This document shows, one piece after another, positions 15,701 through 22,497 of a DNA stretch of 64,000 nucleotides. Under the pieces are notes generated by a model, which searched no databases, was not told where the DNA came from, and saw only the letters and a list, made by a program, of their open reading frames with translations. The stretch's first letter is position 1, and each line of letters opens with the position of its first letter. A program made the translations under genes and the position numbers. The DNA is from Comamonas sp. KCTC 72670 (GTDB lineage: Bacteria; Myxococcota; Myxococcia; Myxococcales; Myxococcaceae), in the NCBI GenBank assembly GCA_014656495.1, contig BNCN01000003.1:496001-560000 (forward strand), read 5' to 3'.

Positions 15701-18386
15701 GCCCTCGTCCATCTTCATGTCCACCCTGGTGGATGCCCAGGCGGGCGCCGCGCGAGACAGCGTCGCGTACGCCACGGCCGCTGGCGAAGGGGTGACGACG
15801 GCGCGGCGCATTCCGCAAGGCTGGGTGTTCGACGGCGTGGTGGAGCGCAAGCCCGCGCTGGGCGAGACGCGCACCTCCCTGCGGCCGACGTTGGCGGACT
15901 CCGTGGATGTGCTCGCGTTGAATTACGGTGACCTGCTGGACAACGCCCAGTCCGTGCACTTCACGCGCACCTCCTCGTTTGGCCATGACGTGACGTCGGC
16001 CAAGGCGTTCCACTCGGGCGTGGAGAAGCAGTTGGCCGCCTCGCTGGCGTTGGAGGCAGGGCAGCTCCAGCAGACCACCTGGGAGAACGGCACGTGGCGC
16101 ACGCGCACCTGGAGGGATGCCGCCAACCGCATGGTGGCGCGCGAGGACGAGGCGAACACGCGCTTCGACTACCACCGCGACGCCCTGGGACGGCTGCGCC
16201 GGGTCGACCTGCCCGACGGAGCCGCGCACCATGCTCACTACGACGGCCACGGGCGCGTGTCGCTGCTCGTGCGCGAGGGGGTGGCCAGCATCGAGTACGC
16301 CTACAGCCCGACCACGGGCCTGCTCATGCTCAAACGCATGGGCGCTCCCACGGGCGCCGTCCACCGGCAGACGACCTTCGTCCATGACGCTGTCGGACGG
16401 CTCGTCCGCGAAACGCACGAGGACTTCGTCGGCAGCGCGCCCCAGGAGTACCGCTACTACTGGGACGGCACCTCGCCCGACTTCCCCCACCTGCCCTCCA
16501 CGCTCGGCCTCGTGTCGGCCATCGAAGGCGACGGCTACACGAAGCTGATGAACTACCACCCGGACGGCAAGCTGTCCCAGCGCACGCTCCGGCTCCATGG
16601 CTGGTACACGCTCGAGTGGCTGTTCACCTACGCCGACAACGGGGAGGTCCGCAGCGAGACCTCGAAGATCTGGTCGCCCCATGGAGGGCCGCTCGTCTCC
16701 AGCAAGACCAAGCTCTGGCACTGGAACACGCAGGGACAGCTCTCCGAACTCTGGATGGAGGGCCAGCCCATGGCGCTCTTCGACTACGACGCGAACGGCC
16801 TCCCGCTCTCCGTGGCCTTCGCCGTGGGCGGCACCGCCACGCTGGGCCATGATCCGCTGACCCGGGAGCGGGTGTCACTGACGCAGGCAGGCTCTGGCTG
16901 GAGCGCGTCCACGTCCCTGCGGCTGAACGCGCGCGGGCTCATGGACGAGGAGTCCTACTCGCTCGGAGGCCCCCCGCTTCAGCGCCAGTACGTCCATTCC
17001 GCCCAGGGGTTCCTGACGCAAGCCACGGACGCCCAACACGCCTATGCGTACGGCTTCGACAGCTTCGGGCTCCCCACCTTCATCGATGAGGCGGGCACGC
17101 GCAGGGACTTCTCACGCCAGGGCAACGCCCTCTCCATCGGAGGAACGAGCCACGTCTTCGATGCGATGGGGCGGACCGTCTCGAAGGGGGATGTGACGCT
17201 CGCCTACGGCCCCAATGGACAGGTGGCCCTGGCGACGCGCGGGCAGGACCAGTGGAGCTTCCTCTATGACGAATCCGGCCACCGGCTCCTCAAGCGCACC
17301 AATGGCGTGCCAGTCGCGGCCTATGTCGAAGGCGGCGTGTACCTGGACGACACCGGCCTCACGGAGCCGTTCCGCTTCGGCGGGCAGCTCATCGGGCTGG
17401 TCAAGAACGGTGCCTTCCAGATGGTGGCCACGGACCTGAGGGGCACGCTCCTGGCCGACACGGATGGGACGCACCGCTGGGTCTCTCCCTTCGGCAACCG
17501 GACCCATCACCCCGACGTAGCCGCGGCGCTGGACTACGCGCAGAGCGGCTATGACGCGGACCTCGGCGTCATCCGCATGGGCGTGAGGGACTACGACCCA
17601 GCCATCAACCGGTTCCTCACCCCCGACCCGCTCTACCTGGAGGACGTGGAGAAGTGCGGCGAGAAGCCCATCGAGTGCAACCTGTACGGGTACGCCCGCA
17701 ACGCGCCCCTGAACCTCGTCGACCCCACGGGGCTCGACACCATCGTGCTCCATGGAGGCGGCCCTGGGGATGCCAGCGGCGTGAGGTTGTTGGAAACCAC
17801 CGCGCGAGACCTCATGCCGGACGTGCGGACCGTTGTCCCCAACAAGGTCCATGGAGGTGGCTGGTTCAAGAAGGATCCAGCGCCCGCGCAGGCCTTCGCC
17901 AGCAACCACGTCCATGTGGACGCAGCCCAGAAGAACCTCGTGGGCTTCAGCCTGGGTGGAGACGCCGCCATCCTCGCGGCGGCGGCATCAGGCCCTCAAG
18001 GGGCGCCCGGCGCCAAATGGGACAACGTCATCGTGTTCGGGGCGCGCGTCGACCGGATCATGGCCAACCTCGAGGCGGCCGCGAACAACTCGGAGCACCT
18101 CATCATCATCAACCTCGTCGGCGACCAGTACAAGATTGGCGGCGGCAACAACATGTTCGGAGACCGAAAGGCGGAGTCACTCTCCGACGAAATCATCCGG
18201 GCGTACGGCTCCCTGGAGGACTTCTCGAAGAAGTTCCCCAACGTCACGCTGGGCAGCGTGGAGGGCTCCCATGGCAACGCGGCCAACCGGGAGGTCTCGA
18301 TGACGGCGATTCGCGCCGCGTTCGAAGCCTCTCGGGAACGGACCGGAAAACACACGATGCAGCTGCCCGCGGAGCCCGCCCCGTGA
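12732..18386 (+). CDS. Exported FG-GAP/RHS-repeat protein with alpha/beta-hydrolase C-terminal tip
   Basis: This predicts 1884 residues from a GTG at 12732, chosen because it gives a clean Sec signal peptide (KLPRLLTASLLYALLQ, cut after SQA). The N-terminal part resembles SpvB/TcdB-type modules and holds four calcium-binding FG-GAP loops: DIDEDGRLDI (about 348), DLDRDHQPDL (457), DFNGDGVPDI (509), DTNRDGLTDI (567). Many YD/RHS repeats fill about 850-1600. The RHS core ends at RFLTPDPLYLEDV and DPTGLD (D1664). The last 215 residues look like a lipase-type fold: HGGG (1674-1677), nucleophile elbow GFSLGG (S1740), a GD after a hydrophobic strand (D1798) and GSHGN (H1847). RHS shells typically encase and deliver such variable tips. 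No immunity-like gene follows. Confidence 0.88.
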   Translation: MKLPRLLTASLLYALLQASPSQAQTSTSLDAKVQAPELSAPQRGSLAGQLASVTFGPADVSRGAFSLPSPFSFPTERGAALGRFFPVYSPDSGLSEWGAGWQSALAFTRWRAKGSHDYVTDGLTGPWGQFVPGDDGYWYPNGLSSPIRLEPLTDTLIAHLADGSRWTFGGAGRRVITSQGTWSWMLAEVVTAHGRKTRFDYEANASGRLFLKMVSYGGVGDDFQHRVVLDYEPLDQPFRDFRSGQELTLDRRVTTVVAQSRHAVTGAFEERWRHELTWQAEGLGPAFHLHSVRQRFASGQTAPPTVYTYHLASEHLATTQLEHVPKLDALFPAFTSDVLQPNRGTFVDIDEDGRLDIEHHAANTLLVQGDDGFTLEPLPPRPPDAVLACRNPQSTFNQPRSLAQLRGDGDIQVVSLRASSLRTQTTLTVCNRPGQALGTQTLTGDWELGANVKLVDLDRDHQPDLVRVDSGSYRILPNTSTASTFSFGPLVQGTLQPTISPNSSWLHDFNGDGVPDIVSRYSGGIMVWFGLGNFTFKPQGQSFQVRTLLGQTLTNLSDFQLNFVDTNRDGLTDILLTRVSSPAAHLVVNTGSRFQEVAVPGLASLGTLISRPVVADLSGSGDVEVSYTRVEQLVTRAYRLAMDTPGTALLRTADDGKGTVLRFDYARSTATPGMRQRQSVLAALEVASSGHDVTRYTYDYQHPTFHALGRFLVGFDAVTRTAPTNVHDVTFLNADAYAGVKLSETRRDVHETAVHALETWQYEDSLFHGVAYKRLKAWLRGWASDTPGVLPLQERTEYLDYEAGLCPSRVRQTGAHGTLLTETTRATVPGFGPALHCLESMTRLTGTHANATWDFVHESHVVRNNVGLTTDVLSVVPGHTQTVQHTVYDADFYVQEISAPGRGGTRFRYHPGTRLLDEVIAPDGVATRVGQRHPLTDAVLTLEVDRGAQTYSRFYRYDALERLEKEWDDLAGSETQPKQTYAYRFATGIAPSSIFMSTLVDAQAGAARDSVAYATAAGEGVTTARRIPQGWVFDGVVERKPALGETRTSLRPTLADSVDVLALNYGDLLDNAQSVHFTRTSSFGHDVTSAKAFHSGVEKQLAASLALEAGQLQQTTWENGTWRTRTWRDAANRMVAREDEANTRFDYHRDALGRLRRVDLPDGAAHHAHYDGHGRVSLLVREGVASIEYAYSPTTGLLMLKRMGAPTGAVHRQTTFVHDAVGRLVRETHEDFVGSAPQEYRYYWDGTSPDFPHLPSTLGLVSAIEGDGYTKLMNYHPDGKLSQRTLRLHGWYTLEWLFTYADNGEVRSETSKIWSPHGGPLVSSKTKLWHWNTQGQLSELWMEGQPMALFDYDANGLPLSVAFAVGGTATLGHDPLTRERVSLTQAGSGWSASTSLRLNARGLMDEESYSLGGPPLQRQYVHSAQGFLTQATDAQHAYAYGFDSFGLPTFIDEAGTRRDFSRQGNALSIGGTSHVFDAMGRTVSKGDVTLAYGPNGQVALATRGQDQWSFLYDESGHRLLKRTNGVPVAAYVEGGVYLDDTGLTEPFRFGGQLIGLVKNGAFQMVATDLRGTLLADTDGTHRWVSPFGNRTHHPDVAAALDYAQSGYDADLGVIRMGVRDYDPAINRFLTPDPLYLEDVEKCGEKPIECNLYGYARNAPLNLVDPTGLDTIVLHGGGPGDASGVRLLETTARDLMPDVRTVVPNKVHGGGWFKKDPAPAQAFASNHVHVDAAQKNLVGFSLGGDAAILAAAASGPQGAPGAKWDNVIVFGARVDRIMANLEAAANNSEHLIIINLVGDQYKIGGGNNMFGDRKAESLSDEIIRAYGSLEDFSKKFPNVTLGSVEGSHGNAANREVSMTAIRAAFEASRERTGKHTMQLPAEPAP

Positions 18387-18458
18387 CGCAGCCCACCGTG
18401 GCCCTGGGGTGCCCCGATGACCGGAGGCCACTCGCCGCGCGGGAGTGACCTTCAAACG

Positions 18459-18490
18459 GAAGCTCCCGGCCACAAGAGGCCGGGAGCTTC
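18459..18490. terminator. Perfect 13-bp hairpin between convergent genes
   Basis: Positions 18459-18471 and 18478-18490 are perfect inverted repeats around a 6-nt loop. The hairpin overlaps the stop codon of the minus-strand gene at 18489 and lies 72 bp past the RHS stop. It can serve both converging transcripts; T-runs are short on both sides. Confidence 0.7.
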
Positions 18491-20054
18491 ACGCCGCCGT
18501 CTTCCACCCCGGGCGGCTGGGCGTCGAGCCCGGCCCCGGCTCCGGGAAGCGCTGCATGCGCTGGATGCCGTTGCGGTCCAGCACCAGGCGCACGAACTGG
18601 ACGGAGTCCTGGCGGCGGTGCGTCTCCTCCTCCACCACCGTGAAGCGGAACACCATGTCCACCGGGTAGCGCTTGGTGCCGCGGATGTGGCCCACGGACA
18701 GGTCCGCCAGGTCCACGTACTCCAGCGCCAGCTCCGGCTCGTCCATGTCGCGCAGGAAGCGCTCCACGTTGAGCCGCAGGATGTCCGTCACGCCCGTCAG
18801 TCCCCGCTGCGTGCGGGGCAGGTGCCGCGCGTCCAGGACGATCTGCTTCTGGTAACGGATGACCATCTCCGACAGCTCGCCCTGCGTGGCGGTGAGGAAG
18901 TCGTCGCGCTGGCGCAGCGCGGACACCTCGTCCGGCACCTTCAGCACGGGCCCGTAGTCCACGCGCTCCTCACACGCGCCAATGACGCGCCCGGTGACGG
19001 GGTCCACCAGGTTCGTGGTCCGGTCCGCCAGGTGCATCGCCGCCGCGCGGCTGAGCATGCGGCGCAGGCCCTCCTTGATGCGGTCCTTCACCATGTACCC
19101 CACCACGAGGATGAGGAAGAAGTTGAGGCTCGCCTGCGCGTAACGCTCCTGCGCCCAGAAGGCCACCGCGGTGGCGACCGTCATCGCCACGCCCGCGGCC
19201 AGCGCGAAGAGCATCTCCTCCCAGCCCTGCCGCTTCTGCCGCCGCTTCGACGACAGGAAGAGCACGTTCATGCAGAACTTCTTCAGGAAGCCCAGCCGGA
19301 GGATGTACTCCTCGTTGTCCCCCGTGGGGCTGAGCACGCTGCGCAGCCGGTGCTCCTTGCGGTACGCCTCCTCCCGCAGCACCGCCTCCATCAACCCCTT
19401 GCGCAGGCCATGCCACGGCTCTCCGCGTGGCAGCGCCTTCATGTCCGCCACCGCGCGCCGGAAGCCGCCCTCCACCAGCAGGCTGACGTACTCGTCCACC
19501 AGCCGCAGCGAGGCCCGCGAGCGCTCCTGGAGCCGCATCTCCCCCACCGAGCGCAGCCACACGCGAAAGCGCTCCAGCACCTGCTCCACGCCCGCCTGCA
19601 TCGACAGGACCTCGGTCTCCAGGATGGCGCACGCGTCCGAGGGCACCGTCCCCGGCCCCTCACAGCGCGACTCCACCGTGGTGGCGAAGCGGCGCAGCGC
19701 CCCGCGCAGCACGCAGGACAGCAGCTTGGCCTGGTAGACGACGTCCTTCTCCGCGCCCATCCCCGTGCGCAGCCACGCCTCCAGCCGCACCAGCGGCGAG
19801 GTGTCCGAGCTGAGCAGCTCGTTCACCGCCATCACCGGCGTCTTGAAGCGCACGTAGTTGTGGATGTCCGCGTAGAAGTCCGCGCGCGGGTACGTCTCCG
19901 CGTCGATGTTCAGGCTCCCCGGCAGGAAGAGATACGCCTCCACGAGGTAGCGCGTCTCGTCCGCCCCGGAAGGCTGGTACTCGAGCTTGATCTCGAACTG
20001 CTTCCGGTCATGAACCTCGAAGCGGCTCTGCAGGGGTGCGGGTAACTGGGACAC
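18489..20054 (-). CDS. Conserved-looking membrane protein, unknown function
   Basis: This 521-residue protein has a soluble N-terminal half with many charged helices (about residues 90-270), a central pair of hydrophobic segments at about 295-345 (MLFALAAGVAMTVATAVAF and LNFFLILVVGYMV) and a mostly beta-rich C-terminal half with RYPVDMVFRFTVVEEE near the end. Both ends are probably cytoplasmic. I do not recognise the family. It converges on the RHS gene and shares a hairpin with it, but is on the opposite strand and not an obvious immunity protein. Confidence 0.7.
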   Translation of the reverse strand: MSQLPAPLQSRFEVHDRKQFEIKLEYQPSGADETRYLVEAYLFLPGSLNIDAETYPRADFYADIHNYVRFKTPVMAVNELLSSDTSPLVRLEAWLRTGMGAEKDVVYQAKLLSCVLRGALRRFATTVESRCEGPGTVPSDACAILETEVLSMQAGVEQVLERFRVWLRSVGEMRLQERSRASLRLVDEYVSLLVEGGFRRAVADMKALPRGEPWHGLRKGLMEAVLREEAYRKEHRLRSVLSPTGDNEEYILRLGFLKKFCMNVLFLSSKRRQKRQGWEEMLFALAAGVAMTVATAVAFWAQERYAQASLNFFLILVVGYMVKDRIKEGLRRMLSRAAAMHLADRTTNLVDPVTGRVIGACEERVDYGPVLKVPDEVSALRQRDDFLTATQGELSEMVIRYQKQIVLDARHLPRTQRGLTGVTDILRLNVERFLRDMDEPELALEYVDLADLSVGHIRGTKRYPVDMVFRFTVVEEETHRRQDSVQFVRLVLDRNGIQRMQRFPEPGPGSTPSRPGWKTAA

Positions 20055-20128
20055 GAGCAGAGTCTACGTTACATCCCTGTCACGCGGGAGTGACCCCAAC
20101 GTCACACCTCGTTGGAGCCACACGGACA

Positions 20129-21592
20129 TCACCCTCCGGTACCGGTCCTGTTCGCCGGCGCCGCGGGCGGAACCGGGAGCGTGGCCGGGACGGGCGTGGA
20201 CTTGGGCTGCGGACGGGCGTTCCACACGCGCGTGGCCAGCAGCAGGCCCAGGAAGGACAGCGGCAGCATCGCGTAGGGCCAGTTGCTCCAGTTGGCGGCG
20301 AGCTTGCCCTCCTCGCCCGACGGGAGGATGGACCCCAGCAGCACGGACTGCAGCGCGGTGCCGGCGTACACCGCGCCGTCGATGATGCCCACCGCGAGGC
20401 CCGCGTTCTTCTTACCGCCGAAGTCCATGCTCGCGGTGCCGGACAGCATGCCGTGCACGCCGATGACGCACAGGGACATGAAGATGACCGTCCAGCCCAG
20501 GAAGGCGCTCTCCAGCACGAAGACGGAGACCACCGCGCCCAGCGACATGCCGCCGTAGAGCACCGCGGACACGGGGCCCCGGCGCGAGTCGAACACGCGG
20601 TCGCTGATGACGCCGGCGAACATGCCGCCGGTGATGCCCGCCACGCACAGCAGCATGCCCCAGTTGGCCGCGACGAAGGACTCGCCAATGCCCGTCGCCT
20701 TCGCGAACTTGGGGTACCACTGCATGATGGCGTTGCGCATGAAGCCGCTGCAGAACTCGATGCAGAGGATGATGATGATGGCGCGGTTGCTCAGCATCTT
20801 CTTGAGCACCGCCAGCACGCCGAGCTGAGGCCCCGTCTCGCCGGAGGACGCGTCCGCGGTGTCGAAGTCCGGATGCCCCGCGTGGCTGGGCGTGTCGCGG
20901 ATGACGAAGAAGTCGACGACCAGGAACGCGGCGAGGATGGCGGCGGGCACGAAGAAGGCCCAGTACGTGGGCGCCGCCTTCACGATGAGCCGGCTCCAGT
21001 CGTAGGCGAAGTAGATGCCCAGCGAGATGAGGATGCCGAACACGCCGCCCAGCAGGCCGCGCTCGCGCACGTGGAACCACGCCGCGTTCACCTTGACGAT
21101 GGAGACCGCGCCGAAGCTCTGGAAGTACATGTTCACGGCGTAGAGGAACGACAGCGTCGCCACCAGGCCGCCCGGCGGCGCCCAGCCGTGCGTCAGCACC
21201 GCGTAGACCACCGCGCCCATGGCCACGTTCGCCAGCGAAGAGCCCGCGGCGGACATCAGGATGGTCTTCCGGCCGCCCAGCTTGTCCGTGAGCGGACCGT
21301 TGAGGAGGAACGCCACGCCGTAGACGGCGGTGCCCCACGCGAAGATGGTGCCGAAGTCCGCGTTGGAGGTGCGGTCCCCCATGGCGCTGGTGGCCACGTT
21401 GAGGTTGTAGCGCCCCATGTAGAGGAACGCGTACGTCATGCCCAGCGGGAACCAGTTCAAGAGCCGGCGGCGCTTGAAGGCCTCCGAGTGCCCCAGTTCC
21501 ACCTTGGGCAGGCGCGCGAGGACGAGGCCGATGGCCCCCAGGAGGATGAGGATGGGCAGGAACTGGGCCAGCCAGGGGGGCAGCGACGACAT
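20129..21592 (-). CDS. MFS transporter, organophosphate:phosphate antiporter-like
   Basis: This 487-residue protein has about 12 hydrophobic helices. Features of the OPA branch (GlpT/UhpT-like) include YMGRYNLNVATSAM in helix 1, the loop motif GPLTDKLGGRKTI, and an AAWFHVRERGLLGGVFG segment in the middle. A second loop GVISDRVFDSRRGP follows helix 8. Such proteins exchange phosphorylated organics for inorganic phosphate across the inner membrane. Substrate is not determinable. The nearby 5'-nucleotidase operon makes a phosphate-scavenging link possible, but this is inference. The C terminus is a Pro/Ala tail. Confidence 0.85.
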   Translation of the reverse strand: MSSLPPWLAQFLPILILLGAIGLVLARLPKVELGHSEAFKRRRLLNWFPLGMTYAFLYMGRYNLNVATSAMGDRTSNADFGTIFAWGTAVYGVAFLLNGPLTDKLGGRKTILMSAAGSSLANVAMGAVVYAVLTHGWAPPGGLVATLSFLYAVNMYFQSFGAVSIVKVNAAWFHVRERGLLGGVFGILISLGIYFAYDWSRLIVKAAPTYWAFFVPAAILAAFLVVDFFVIRDTPSHAGHPDFDTADASSGETGPQLGVLAVLKKMLSNRAIIIILCIEFCSGFMRNAIMQWYPKFAKATGIGESFVAANWGMLLCVAGITGGMFAGVISDRVFDSRRGPVSAVLYGGMSLGAVVSVFVLESAFLGWTVIFMSLCVIGVHGMLSGTASMDFGGKKNAGLAVGIIDGAVYAGTALQSVLLGSILPSGEEGKLAANWSNWPYAMLPLSFLGLLLATRVWNARPQPKSTPVPATLPVPPAAPANRTGTGG

Positions 21593-21673
21593 GCAGCGAC
21601 CTCTGCGGTGGATTTCGGAACGCCGCGCACCCTACCCCGGCGCGCGGCCTGCGTGAAACCCAAGCATTCCCCC

Positions 21674-22354
21674 TCAGGGCTGGAGGGCGAGCAGCCGCGT
21701 CAACGCGACTTCCGTCTTCGCATCCGGGATGTCACCACGGCGGCACGCGTCCAACACCTCCTGGATGGGACGCCAGTGCAGCTGCGTGCCCTCCTCCAAC
21801 GGAGAGCCATCCCCCTCGGGCTCCTCGGGCGTCAGGTCGGTGACGTCCACCGCCGCCGGGAACACCTTCTCCGAAAGGATGCCGGGCGCCAGGAAGAACG
21901 AGCCGCCCAGCAGCCGGATGTCGTCCGGAGCCACCTTGTAGCCGGCCTCCTCGTGCACCTCTTCGGCCGCGCGCCGGCGCAGGCCCTCCTCGCCCTTGTC
22001 CTCCGGCTCCAGCAGTCCCGCGACGATTTCTTCCACGCGCAAGTAGCCAGACGCGGGGTCTGGAACGGTCATCGCGCCCCGGTTGTCCTTCCGGAAAAAC
22101 GCAGCGGGCCGGAGGTTCATCCGCGTCAACACCTCCAGACCTGACGCGCCGCGGCGGTAGACGAGCACCGCCACGGCGTCCAACCGGGGCCGGTCCACCA
22201 CATCCACCCTGTAGACGGGAGAGGACGAGCCGTCCGCGCGCCGGTTGCGGCAACGCAGCCGCCTCACCCTGAGAAACCCCTCGTCGCACCTCGCGGTAGA
22301 CGAGAAATCCTCGATGATCTCGATGTCAGTCACACTGGAATGCCGCTGCCGCAT
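21674..22354 (-). CDS. Nudix-like hydrolase
   Basis: This predicts 226 residues from the ATG at 22354 with a GGAG site upstream; a longer upstream frame has no better support. The central region has a Nudix-type helix (EEGLRRRAAEEVHEEAGYKV), close to the box but with Glu at the usual Arg position, and with extra residues before it. Similar enzymes cleave nucleoside diphosphates linked to other groups (ADP-ribose or GDP-mannose type). Substrate unknown. It is upstream of, and codirectional with, the MFS transporter (81 bp gap), and divergent from the 5'-nucleotidase operon. Confidence 0.8.
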   Translation of the reverse strand: MRQRHSSVTDIEIIEDFSSTARCDEGFLRVRRLRCRNRRADGSSSPVYRVDVVDRPRLDAVAVLVYRRGASGLEVLTRMNLRPAAFFRKDNRGAMTVPDPASGYLRVEEIVAGLLEPEDKGEEGLRRRAAEEVHEEAGYKVAPDDIRLLGGSFFLAPGILSEKVFPAAVDVTDLTPEEPEGDGSPLEEGTQLHWRPIQEVLDACRRGDIPDAKTEVALTRLLALQP

Positions 22355-22497
22355 GTCCGCCTGCTCTCCTGAGGAGTAGGAACGCCAATGGCCGGAACCC
22401 GGCCCGCCATGGTGGCGTTGCTTGCCCGACAACTGCTGATCCCGTACCTTGCGCCCGCTTTACCGCTGTCTCCCCTCTGAAACACGGAATTCTCTTG

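Noticed and set aside
18489..20054. 521-residue membrane protein as the RHS immunity protein
   Set aside because: It is on the opposite strand, convergent, large, and separated by a bidirectional hairpin, unlike typical immunity genes.
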